Shown piece by piece: positions 52,001-62,860 of a stretch of 64,000 nucleotides of DNA. Location: NCBI GenBank assembly GCA_017590115.1, contig JAGGNK010006559.1, positions 1,377,639 to 1,441,638 of the forward strand, in the 5' to 3' direction. The number at the start of each line of letters is the position of its first letter. Position 1 is the stretch's first letter. Origin of the DNA: Montifringilla adamsi. Lineage: Eukaryota > Chordata > Aves > Passeriformes > Passeridae. Under the pieces are notes generated by a model. It had not been told where the DNA came from and searched no databases. It worked only from the letters and a program-made list of their open reading frames with translations. The position numbers and the translations under genes were made by a program.

Positions 52001-52131
52001 GGATGTGGCACGGTGACATCCCCTGCCTTGTTCAGGTGGATGTGGCACGGTAACATCCCCCTCTGTGTGCAGGGGGATGTGGCACGGTGACATCCTCCTC
52101 TGTGCCGAGGTGGATGTGGCACGGTGACACC
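52001..52131. repeat. 37-bp tandem repeat
   Basis: GGATGTGGCAC starts at 52001, 52038, 52075 and 52112, exactly 37 bases apart, with GGTGACATCC-type continuations. Confidence 0.9.
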
Positions 52132-52427
52132 CCACGCCCTGACCCCGCAGATAAAACTTTGTTCGTGTGGCACCAGGGAGGGGCAAGGGGCACCACAGTC
52201 ACTGCTCTGGTGTCGGTGGGGACACAGCTGTCCCCAGCTGAGGCCAGGAGTGCAGGGCTGTCACCCTCTCTGCTCCCTGTCACCTCAGCAGTGACGGGAC
52301 AGCCTTGTCAAACCCCACGCCTCTGATCCTTCCTCCCACGCCCCAACCTCAAACTCTTCAGAAACCGGCTTGTGCTCCTTTTTTCTTTCCTATCACCCTG
52401 CAAGAAACAGCAAATTTGAGCTGATTT

Positions 52428-52452
52428 CAACAACAACAACAACAACAACAAA
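52428..52452. repeat. (CAA)n microsatellite
   Basis: Eight or so perfect CAA units. Confidence 0.9.
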
Positions 52453-53727
52453 AACCTCAGGCCAAGCTCGGTTTGGGGGGAGAAGGGCCCAGCGAGCTCG
52501 CAGGGATGCCCACATATCGCCAGCAGCCTGCAATGAGCCCCCTCCCCATTTCCCAACCTCATGAGCAAGCCTGAAGGCGTTTATCTTTAAATGCGGGGGG
52601 TTTTGTGGAGCAGGCAGAGGGATTTTCCTGCTGAGCAGCTGTGTAAATGCCGCCGCATCCCGGCCCCGCGATGGAGCAGCGATAGCCCGCGGGGTCCCGG
52701 CTGGCTGGAGGCGGCTGCGCCGGGCAGCGCCGGTGGGGAGGCGGCTGCGGCGCTGCCGGACGGACCCGGAGGGGCTCGAGCCGGTTCCCTCCGCTTTCCC
52801 GGCGGTTTTGGCGTGTGAAAAAATGAGGGAGAGTGAATCTGCCTGCAAAGAGCTGGTAAACAAACACCCTGGGAGCGGATCTGCGAGAAGGGGGGTTGCT
52901 CTTGGTCCTGTGTTTATCTCTGCAAAGCTAGGCTGGCAGAGAGCTGGGATGAGACAGATGGGGGAGACTGCTGTAAAAAGGCGATTTTTTTGGGGGCTCA
53001 CTCCTTATCGAGTTGTCCTTAGCTCAACTCTGGCCGTCTGCTTGAGCAAAATATGTTTATGCTGTGAAAGCTCCGGCCGGCTCCGCTGCCAAGGGGGCAG
53101 GGAACGCGTGTGCCGATAAGGGCGCAGCGTCCTCCCCTTCCCGATCACCCGATACCCGGGGCAGCGCACGGAGGCGGCCGCCCGCCTCCCGACACCCTGA
53201 GTTTATGATTTCTTTTACTATTATTTTAAAGTTTCCGTTGAAATAAAAAACAAAACAAAACAAACAAACAAAAGTCTCGTAATTCAATATCAATTCCCGT
53301 AATTCAAAGCTGTTGCTCTGCAGCTGCCAAAGCCTGGAAAGCTCCGGCCGTGCCAGGGACTGAGCTGGCCCTGCGAGCAGCCATCCGAGAACACTGAAAC
53401 TGCAGGGAAGAAAACACTTCCTGCCATTCCCGGCCGCTGCGGGCCAGGGAGAAGATGGTTTTTAACCACTTCTCCCGGCTGGCATGCTGGGGCTCGCAGC
53501 ATCCCGGCGGGGCGTTCAGTGATCTGAGCACCCAGCGCCGCCCCGAGGGCAGCTCCGAGCCCCTCTGGGTCGGGGGGAAGATGAAATATTCACTTTCACT
53601 GCTGCTGCAGGTCGTTTTCCGCGGCCGGGTTTGGAAATAGCCGCGGCCCGGGTGAGGCTGATGCAGCTGACGCGAGCAGGAAAGAGCCGGGGCGGCCCCG
53701 GGGCCTGTTTGCGAAGCAGAACCGAGT

Positions 53728-53742
53728 TGTTGTTGTTGTTGT
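53728..53742. repeat. (GTT)n microsatellite
   Basis: Five GTT units. Confidence 0.85.
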
Positions 53743-54664
53743 GACACCGAATGGTTGCAAAACGCCGCCGCTGAAACCCCCGTGACTTTCAAAACAAGCT
53801 GAGCCCAGCTGCGGCCGGCGGCTCTCTGTCCACATGTGTCTGTCTGTCCTGCTGAGGGCCCTGCAGCCCCTTCCCCCGCTGGGATGCCTGTACCAGCAAT
53901 TCTTGGGGTTTTTTTCTCGGTGAGAGAAGAGTCCTAGAAGCTTTTTTGTAAGGAGGAAAAGCCCCAGTTCCACAGCAGCAGAGGTTTCCTACCACAGGGA
54001 ACTGCTGGATGTCTTGCCCAAGGGGGCTTTGCAGTGCTTGGGGGTGGGTGAGATGAGCTGTGTGCAGGCTTTGAATTCTGCCTAAAATAAAATAATTTAA
54101 AAAAAAAATTCCCAGGGATCAGTTTGTTTGCTTAGGGATTAAGTCACCTAATCTGCCAGGCAGCGGGTGGCATTGTGGAGGTGGTGGCAGTGATGGCTTT
54201 TTGCCCAGCAAATAATCCTGCCCCCGGCCACGGCTGGTGGTCAGGCTGGGCTCAAACTTCTCCCTGGCATCAGCCCTTCTCCAGGATGGGCTTTGGGGGG
54301 CAGGAAATGGTGCTGGGTGCAGGGAAAGCGTTGGGAGGGAAAAAAGGTTGGGAGAGGGATGTGTGGGTGAGGGAAGGGGCTGGCAAAGGGATGGATGAAT
54401 GAGGGAGGGGGTTGCAGGGTTGTGACCTTCTCCTCTGCCCCTGTTAAAGCCAGGCTGTGGCTCCACAGGGATGTTTCCCCGAGGCTGGAAAACAGGTTAG
54501 ACTTCTCAACCTGGGAGCAAAACATCTTAATCTGGTGTTAAAATATCAGTCTGGGCCTGCAAGGATGGACTTTTCCTCCTGCAGGGGCTCAGACCCCCCA
54601 AGAGCTGATATTGATGGGGCCTTAGCAAACCCCTCTTTCTATTTTGTGTTCTGAGATCACATCC

Positions 54665-54932
54665 CCCAAAATCATGAGGAAATGGCTTCAAGTCACAGCA
54701 GGGAAGGTTTAGGTTGGATATTAGTAAAAATTTCTTCCTGGAAATGGTTGTCAAGCCCTGGCACAGGCTGCCCTGGGCAGTGGTGGAGTCACCAGCCCTG
54801 GAGGGATTTAAAAGCTGTGTGGCTGTGGCTCTTGGGGACATGGGTCAGTGGTGGGCTGGGCAGTGCTGGATCAGAAGTTGGACTCAATGATCTCCAAGAG
54901 CTTTTCCAACCTTAATGATCCTGAGTTTCTAT
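54665..54932 (+). mobile_element. CR1 LINE 3' fragment
   Basis: Plus-strand CR1 tail of a different subfamily from the one at 32705: GGTTGGATATTAGTAAAAAT, GGCACAGGCTGCCCTGGGCA, GGACTCAATGATCTCCAAGA and a terminal CCTTAATGATCCTGAGTTTC. Confidence 0.88.
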
Positions 54933-56448
54933 GAAATCTGTGAGCCCAGAGCAAATCCCCAGGCTGCCCCCACCTCCCTGCAGCTCCTTCTGGCTGCCCC
55001 ACCTGCTTCCTTGGGATGCAGTGATGAATTCTCCGTTCCACAGGAGCAAGTGGAGCCAGGTCAGTCCATGGGCACACATCCCCAGTGCCATTTGCTTTTG
55101 GGGACACAGCACAGGGACTCTGTGAGAACAGGGAGAAAAGGGTTTTTTCCCTTTGAGGGCAGCGATGCTTGTGCCAGTAGATGACATTGTCACCAGGGGT
55201 GTGTGGGCAGTGCTGGCACTGTTGGGTGTGAACAGGGGACCCCATGGAGTGACTTTGGGGTTGATGCATCCTGATGGCACTGGGCTGACCCTTGTCTTCC
55301 CTGCTGGGATGGATTTTGGCTGCTTATCCCAGAGCTGTCCTGGAAGGAGTCCCCCTTGGTGTAATGAGTCCCCTGCTGGGTGTAATGAGCTGTAATGCTG
55401 GCTGTGGGTGGCAGTGGCTCTTGCCAGGCCTAACCAATGCCCTGTGGCACGTCTGGGTGCTGTGCTGGGACAGAGGAGCAGGCAAAGTCACATCCTGGCT
55501 GCAAAAGCTGGCCTGGCAGCTGTCCTTGGGTCACCAAGCTCAGTGTGGCGCCTGGGGACTCATTTGGAAACCAGTCCTGTGAAATTTAAACTAATTAACA
55601 AGTCCCGAGCTGCTCTCTAGCACTAATTGGCAAGCCTGGCTTGATTAGTTTTCCCTGGCACGTCCATGGCTCCACATGGCACCGTGTTCCTGGCAGAGCA
55701 CTGGCCAGCTCGGGACACTTGTGGGGAAAAATGCACGGGGTCACTGGTGGGGACAGAGCCATTGGTGGGGACAGGGCCATCCCTGAAGGTGTCAGAGGGA
55801 ATGTGAGTGGCACCATGGATGGGATGGATCCCTGGGGAGTGACCGCATGAGGGGGGGGTCTCGTGTCCCCTCCCTGCCCAGGGTGTTTTTAATGCAGTGT
55901 CCAGTCTGGCTGTCCTGCTGTGAACTCGTTCCATGGGCTGGAATGATTAACTGGCATCGCTGGCCCCGAGCCTGGCCGTGTGTTTACTGCTGCCACCCGA
56001 GCGTGCTGAGCTTCCAGTGACCCTCAGCGCTTTCCCTCTTCACTCTGACCCCCAAAACCACCTGTAAACAGGGGCTGGGGCTGAAACCCGAGCGTGCCTC
56101 CCTGCCTGTAACCAGATACTTCCTCCACATGAGCTTGCTGTGCTCTGAAGAGAGCCTGGCATCGCCCAAATCCCAAGAAAATCCCCAAATCTGATCTCTG
56201 CGCTGCCCTTCTGCGTGGCGGGATGCCAGATCTTCCCCGTGCAGCTGATCCCCAGGGATCTGGGGGGCTGGAGAGGCACGGGGGCCTGACAGACTCCTGC
56301 CACACGCAGGGAGGGAGCGATGGGTTTGCTCTGCCAGGAGGTTGGGAACGGCCGTGGGGACGTGGGGCTGGTGCCACCTCGTGGCTCCACCAGCAGCTGA
56401 GCCGGGCTGGACGCGCGGGACGGGACAGCGGTGGCAGTGTGCTGGTGG

Positions 56449-56832
56449 AACACTTAAAGTGGCACTGAACTGGTGGCACTGAACTGGTGGCACGGTGCTG
56501 GTGGCACTGAACTGGTGGCACAGCGCTGGTGGCGCTGCTCTGGTGGCACTGCACAGGTGGCACTGAAGTGGTGGCACGGTGCTGGTGTCACGGCGCTGGT
56601 GGCACTGCACAGGTGGCACTGCACAAGTGGCACTGTATTGGTGGCATGGCGCTGGTGGCACGGCACCAGTGGCACTGCTCTGGTGGCACTGCTCTGGTGG
56701 CACTGCACCTTTGGCACTGCTCTGGTGGCCCAGTGCTGGTGGCACTGCACCTTTGGCACTGCCCTGGTGGCGCAGTGCTGGTGGCACAGGACTGATGGCA
56801 GTGCACTGGTGGCACGGCACTGGTAGTACAGT
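56449..56832. repeat. 14-bp minisatellite
   Basis: TGGTGGCAC-type starts at 56471, 56485, 56499, 56513, 56527, 56541, 56555 and 56569 are exactly 14 bases apart, and the pattern continues to about 56830, roughly 27 units. All six frames remain open for long stretches, which explains the valine-alanine-leucine-tryptophan frames seen here. Confidence 0.95.
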
Positions 56833-57450
56833 GATGGGGGTCCCATCTGGATGAGACCCCTGGCCATGGGAGCTGCAGCACCGCGGCCGCCTCACCCCTG
56901 GGGCGCTGGGGACGTCCCCGAGGCCAAGCCCAGCTGTCCCTGCCGAGGTCCGGCTGCAGGAGCCGCCCTGGGCTCTCTCTCCGCTGGCATCGCCGCAGTT
57001 TCCGCCCGCGGGTGCCGCTGCTGCGAGTGCAGTTGGAGTGAAATGCTTTGCAAAACATGAGTGGAGCCAAGAGCAGCAGCGAGGAGGCCGAGCGTCAATG
57101 GCTCAGACACCGCGGCTGTGCACCTGGATTTCCCCGTGTTACTAAACCCACGTAGCTTTTAGGTTTTTAAGATTTTTTTTTTGCCCTCTCAGCAAGTAAA
57201 CACCGCAGCGTCAGGCAGAGAAAACCACAGATCGCTTTTCGTCTCCTGTTCTGTCCCAGATAAGGCCTGAGGCGGCGGCGTGGCCCCACGGGAAGGGGCT
57301 GGGGGGGCCCCCATGGATCACCCCCGTCCCGGCTGCCTGGCTGTGTCCTTCCCAGCCCCGTGGATTGAACCTCGGCTCTAAATCCTTGCTGTAATCTGCT
57401 CGGGTCAGGCGAGGAAAAAACCATCTCAGCCCTGCTGCTTTGTGCAGTTA

Positions 57451-57573
57451 TTTTAATTTTTTAATGTTTGTGTTTATTTTTTATTTTTTTTTCTTTTTAG
57501 GTAGCTGGTGATTTTAATTTTTTAATGTTTGTGTTTATTTTATTTTTTTTTTTTTTCTTTTTAGGTAGCTGGT
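57451..57573. repeat. 61-bp tandem duplication, T-rich, at the IL12RB1 3' end
   Basis: TTTTAATTTTTTAATGTTTG starts at 57451 and again at 57512. Each copy ends in TTTTTAGGTAGCTGGT, and the second has two extra bases in its T run. On the minus strand each copy supplies AATAAA signals. Confidence 0.92.
57473..57544 (-). other. Polyadenylation signals of IL12RB1
   Basis: Minus-strand AATAAA at 57539-57544, 57534-57539 and 57473-57478, about 310-380 bases past the IL12RB1 stop. The signals lie in the tandem copies, so the gene has duplicated poly(A) sites. Confidence 0.6.
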
Positions 57574-57855
57574 CTTTAGTGCTGGGGCTTTTTGTGTCCC
57601 CACCAGGATACTGGTTCAGAGGTAGCAGCCGGCTGGGATGAAGTTCTGCCTCTCCTCCCAGTCCAGGCATGGAAAATACCTTCGGTCCTGGCCAGACTCT
57701 GCAGCCGCCTTTGCTCGGGTTTTATCGCCGGTGAAAGGTTGAGGCTGGAAATTACACGACCAAAACCTGTCCCGGTGCAATGCTGCATCCAGAGGCATCG
57801 CCCTGGAAACCAGAAACCCCCCTGAAAGTGCCGGTGCCACCCTCGGACTGGGCGC

Positions 57856-60800
57856 TCAGCGTCCCACACAGACACTCCGCGTTCCAGGGGACGCCCCGTG
57901 CCCATCCCCGCCGCTCCAGCCTGCCGATGGCGGGGGATCCCATCCTTCCTCATCCCTGATGATGATGGGTTTGTCGGAGATGAGCAGGGCAATGGGGATC
58001 AGCTGCTGGTGCAGCCCCTGCCTTCCCTCCTCTTCCTCCTCCTCCTCCTCCTCTCCGGGTGGGTGCCCGGTGCAGCTGGTGCTGCCAGAGGGTGGAGATC
58101 CCACCAGGCTCAACATCTCCTGCCTGCGGTAGGCGAAGGGCAGCTCCTCCCCACAGCCCGGCAGGGACATCACCGCTGCCGCCGGCTTTTCCAGCGCCGG
58201 GCTGGGCTGCGACGCGTCGGGGTGTGGCACCGCACTCTGGGTGCCCGTGTCAGTCGTCTCCTCGCTCGGATTCGGCTCCGGCAGCAGCAGCTCGGCTGGG
58301 TTGAACCGCTCCGAGGGCTCCAGGAGGCCTGTCCGGGGCTGGCCCTAAGGGTTGGGTGGGTTTGGGGTGGAACATCCCGTGCCAGGGCTGTGCGTGGGCA
58401 TTTGGGGCTGTGGGATCTGCCCCCTCCTGCACCTTCCACCTCACCTGGCTCATGTCGCCGGTCGAGAACTGGATGGCTTTGGTGCCCACGGGCTTGGGAA
58501 GGGGTGGGAAGAGGAGACGGCGAGCCCTGGAGAGGGAGAGGTTGGTGAGGGGGTCAGCAATGATGGGGTGGCCTGAGCGGCTTTGGGGACGAGGGCACTC
58601 TGTCACCTCCTTTTGCTCAGGTGGTAGATGGCAGCTGCGGCAGGGACACCAAGCCAGATGCCCAGGTAGTTCAGGTTGCCTCTCCACGGTGCTCCCTGGG
58701 GACCTGAGGGTAGGCATGGCTGAGTGGTGGCATTCCTGCCCCAACAGGGACACAAGAGAGGTTTTGGGGTGAGGGTCAGCACATGATGGGAGAGCATCCC
58801 GTGGTCTCAGCCATTACCCAGTGCCTTGGTCTGGAAGGGCCACCAAGCACTGCAGGTCCTCTCGCTGTCCTCTGTCACCTCCCAAACACCCACCCTGTAG
58901 CCTGTGCCAGGCTGGAGGTTTTGGAGGGTGTAGTTTGATGCCGTGGCATCCACTTCACTGTCTGGGCAAACAAAACCGAATGTGGGGCAGTCTGGCACCC
59001 TCCTCCTGCCCCACGGGGATTGGGGGTCCCACTCACAGGTCACGTTGTCCCCCTCGGCCACATGGCAGACGAGGTACTTGGCCAGCGCGCCGGGGCAGGC
59101 GGCCCGTGGGGACGGCTCCCACTGGAGCACAACCGCGGCACCCCCGGTGCTGATGTTGAACGGCACGTCCAGCGAATCTGCGTGCAAAAACCGGGGGATT
59201 ATTTCAGGAGTGCCCCTCCTGGAGCGCAGCAGGTGCGGATGCTCGGTGCTCGGATGCTCCGTGCTCGGATGCTCCGTGCTCACACACGCACCGTTGCTGG
59301 AGTAGTGGTGCCACAGGGCGAAGGTGGCCCAGCCACGCTCCGTGTCCCAGCCGTGCACGGCGAGGCGGTGACAGCCCGGTGCTCCCAGCGCCCCTGGGGA
59401 GGAACCGGGGCAGCTGGTTAGACCCACTGACCCCGGCTGGGGGGACAGCGGGGGCTTGGGGCTCTCCCTTGCCTGTCTGCACGTGGGTGCTGTTGGCAGG
59501 GAATTCCTGCCCGATGCAGACTCCCTGTTTGGGAGGCCCTGGCAGTGTCTGCTGCTCGAAGCAGAAGGCTTCGCCGGCCACCGGCGCTTCCCACTGCGCA
59601 GTCACGTTGCTGCCGGCTACGCTGACCTCCTTGAAGCTGAGATCTGGGATGAAACGGGGGATATTCGGGGTAGCTGGAAAAAATAACGCCCTGAGGGCTG
59701 CCGGGGGAGCTCAGCATTTCTAGATGGGCGGTACCTGCGCGCTGCTCTGCTGGCACACGGAGCTGCTGCGCCGGCCCCGGCCCCGCGGCGTTGACGGCGG
59801 CCAGCAGGATTTCGTATTCCGCCCCGGAGAGGGTGAGGTTGTGCTCTGTCACCTCCCCGGGCAGCACCACCGTGTCCTCCTCATGTGACTCTGCACAGCC
59901 ACACGCCAGCATGTTGACGTGCAGCTTGTAGGTGACATTCCTCTGCTCCTTGAGGACTGGCTGGAGAGGAAAAGGGGGTGACTCGGGATGAAATGGTGGG
60001 GGACACCCAGGAAAGCCCCAGAGATGCCGCTGTACCTGCCAGCTCAGCCTCAGCACCCGCTGCCCGTCTCTCCCCAGTTTGCCCAGCTGATGGCTCAGCA
60101 CCGGCCTCCTCACGATTTCTGCGGGAGGAACAGGCCTGACTGAGCCATCAACGTTTTTGAGCTGTTGGGATCTCACCAGGCTCCTCTCTCTCCTCTTCCT
60201 CACCCTCGGGAACAGAGATGTTGCTGCTCCAGTCACTCCAGTAGCTGCTCCAGTGGGGAGGCTTGTGCCGGAGCTGGACCACGAAGGTGCCATTGACCCC
60301 CAGGGCACAGGTCACTAGAGAGGGGTGGCAGGGTCACCTGGGGGTGACCCCTCCTTTCCCCAACTTTTGGCCATCACAGGCTGCTGGCTGGAGAGCACCC
60401 CCAGGAGATGTTTGTCCCCAACAACCCCACAGGATAAACCAACCTGAGTTTTCTTTAGCTGTCACCATCATGGTCTCACATGTCACCTGCAGAGAGAACC
60501 GGGCATGGAGACACCCTCCCAGTAAAACCAGTATTTCACTGGGACATCAGTGCTGCCCTGTGATCCCCAAACACCCCAGGGGCTGGGAGAGCCAAACAGT
60601 GCAGGCACATGGTGGCCAGAGGCTCCCTCAATCCTGGGACACTCCTGGCAGCAGCTGAGAGGGATGGGGGTCCCCAGCTGTGACAGCTTCACTGGGGACA
60701 AGCATCTGGATTTGATCCATTGTCGTCATTACTATAATCTGGGTTTTTTCTGTGTAATCCCTGAGAATCCTGTTATGGGCAGCAGCAATATCCCATGGCC

Positions 60801-61938
60801 AGAGGACGAGGCAGAGCTGATAACCCAGGGAAACAGATGGGACACAGTTGGGTTTGGGGGGGACAGTGACATCACTGAGCCCCCACACTCTCTGGGCTGC
60901 CGTGATGCTCCTGACTGTGCTGTCAGCCTCTGCCAGCTCCAGCAAACAGCATTTTTACCTGTGTCCAGCTGCTGCCTCCCACCCTCCAGAAGCGAGCCTC
61001 GTGCTGTGGTGGCTGCTTCAGGCTCCGGCACTGTGGCTGTGGCACCCGCAGCCTCAGCTGGCCACCAGTCTTGGAGAAGGACATCCCAGTAGGAGGTGGA
61101 ACCAGTTTGACTGGAAAGATGAGGCAGTTTTGGGTGGTCTGGCAGTTTTCAGTGCCCGTGCTGGCTGCCAGCCCGGTCCCCGGGGCACTCACCAGCCTCG
61201 TTGAGGTGAAGGGTGTGGTTGGGGGTCCTGTGGATCTGGTTCCCCCAGCGTGCCTCCACCCAGGCCGTGGTGTTAACTAAGGTGTACACTTGGGTGTGCG
61301 AGAGGCTGTAGCTGGTCACTTTGCCTGCCTCAATCCGATGGCACGGGCTGCGTTTCTCAAAGCTGGGGAGGGAGCGGGCACAGGGTGGCACCCGGGACTC
61401 ATCCCATGGGCTCCCCCTCCCCGCCGCGCTGCCCAACTCACCAGAGGTTCAGGATGTAGGAGGTGTTGCCGGCGGGGCCGAGGGGCGGCCAGGAGCAGTA
61501 GAAAGGCTTGTGGGTGTCGCATTTCTTCCAACAGGAGAAGTCGTGGGCTGCCAGGATGCCTGCGGGACAGGGCAGTGGCTGGAGGCTCCTGCATCCCAGC
61601 TCCATCCCGTGCATGGGGAGAGCAGTGGTGTGGCTGTTGCCTGCTTGCCATGTTGCTCAAATGGGGAATTAGAGCAGCGGCACCAGCGATTCTCACCCCA
61701 AACCCCCCGTGTTCCCCCTCCCCGGTGATGCCGGTGCCATTCGCCCCTTCACCATCTTTACTCCGTCCCTGTGGTTTTGGGTGAGTATCTCCATCTCTCT
61801 CCGGGAGCTCCCCAGGTCTTATCGCCCCCGAATCATTCATTGAAAGTCTTCTGAAGTTATCTCTCATCTCCCAGCACCGCAGGAGCACTTACCGCCCTGC
61901 GCCAGCGCCGCCAGCGCCGCCAGCAGCCACCCCAGCAT
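57856..61938 (-). CDS. IL12RB1: IL12RB1, interleukin-12 receptor beta1 (shared IL-12/IL-23 receptor chain)
   Basis: A type I cytokine receptor that binds IL-12/23 p40 and carries TYK2. Fifteen exons on the minus strand: 61938-61893, 61559-61442, 61362-61193, 61110-60959, 60486-60444, 60314-60204, 60118-60036, 59960-59735, 59673-59473, 59393-59292, 59177-59037, 58961-58818, 58703-58607, 58526-58445, 58344-57856, giving 734 residues (human 662). A signal peptide (MLGWLLAALAALAQG) is followed by fibronectin-III modules. WSDWS is at residues 202-206, YKLHVNMLACGCAES parallels a human stretch, and YLGIWLGVPAAAAIYHL is the membrane segment. PPLPKPVGTKAIQF is a Box1-like JAK site. The tail is about twice the human length, with a nine-glutamate run and one tyrosine, in YRRQ. 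Exon 9 ends at a GC donor. The ARRDC2 neighbour agrees with human. The identity is firm; small exon edges rest on phase. Confidence 0.93.
59236..59280. repeat. 15-bp tandem repeat in IL12RB1 intron 10
   Basis: Three copies of CGGATGCTCCGTGCT (the first with one change), ending 12 bases before the exon 10 donor as read on the minus strand. Confidence 0.88.
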
Positions 61939-62309
61939 GGTCCCCCCGGGTGTCCCACAGCGGATCCGGGGCTCCGCTGCCCTTCCCGGCTGCCCAACGT
62001 CCCCGCACCCCTCAGTGCCCCTCTCGGGCGTGGCGGCAGCCCCGATGCTCGGCGCAGCTTCCCGCGCTTGGGGTTTCCTCTTCTGCCGAGAGCGTGCCGT
62101 TCCCAGGCGGGGCAGAGCCCCAGACGTGAGTGCATGCCCCACTTTTACAAAAAACAAAAGAGAAAGCAACCAAAATATCCCCCTTTTTCTGCCGGCCCGG
62201 CTGCCGGGATGAGGCCAGCCCTGCATGTCCCGGCCCCGCCACGTGCCCCGGCGCGGCCAGAAGTGCAAGGTAAGCAAAGATGAGTCTTGGGGTTTTTGAC
62301 TTCTTTTTT

Positions 62310-62340
<31 letters not shown>

Positions 62341-62860
62341 CTTTGCACACAGCGTGTTTCTGCTGCTCTGCCCGTAACGGGGTGAATCTCCAGGTTGGCG
62401 TTCTCTGTTTTTTTTGGTTTTTTTTTTTTTGGGGGGCGGGGGGGGTGTGTGTGCTGTTGTGATTGTCCCCAGAGCCACTCATTCCGTGCGACGCGAGAAC
62501 AAAGCCCCAGTGAGGCAGGAGAGCGCGGTGGCACCGGGGCACCAGAGCCGTGTGACGGGGCGGGTGACCCGGGACGGTGGAGCCGGGTGGCACCGCGGGC
62601 CGCGCACAGAGTGCCCTTGTTCCCGCAGAAAGCGGCCCCTTGTGCGGCCCTTGCTCGGCGCCGGAGGGCGGCCGTGGCGGGAGTGTCCCTGCGCTGCTGG
62701 GACAGCGTGGGCACAGCCGGGCTGGGGGCACAGAGGGTCCCCTGGCACCTCCTGTGCCCTCCCTGTGTGCCCCCCTGTCCTGCCCGGGGTGGGGGTACAC
62801 ACCAGGCTGTGCTGTGCCAAACCGGACCATGCTGGGCTTTGCTGTGCCACAACAGACAGC
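61939..62860 (-). promoter_or_regulatory. Upstream region of IL12RB1
   Basis: CpG-rich sequence lies directly upstream of the signal-peptide exon (about 61940-62110) and again at 62470-62700, split by T-rich and G-rich simple sequence. No TATA box or clear start site is visible. A + strand reading through the region is open but looks like GC-rich shadow, not a gene. Confidence 0.4.
62301..62344. repeat. Poly-T tract
   Basis: A run of about 29 Ts preceded by interrupted T runs (poly-A on the IL12RB1 strand). A second T run and a G run follow at 62408-62452. No retro-copied gene is seen next to it. Confidence 0.9.

Larger units (their letters stand above)
48110..57440. other. Gene-free interval between ARRDC2 and IL12RB1
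   Basis: Over 9 kb of GC-rich DNA without a recognisable exon chain. Besides the repeats listed separately it holds a C run plus T run at 48740-48770, a MEF2-like CTAAAAATA near 49570, and an ETS/IRF-like patch at about 53413-53600 (CACTTCCTG; TTCACTTTCACT). These could mark enhancers, but single motifs are weak evidence. Long frames here are GC-rich shadows. Confidence 0.6.

Noticed and set aside
56472..56854. Valine/alanine/leucine/tryptophan repeat proteins in three + frames
   Set aside because: The 14-bp minisatellite keeps all frames open; equal openness in every frame argues against coding.
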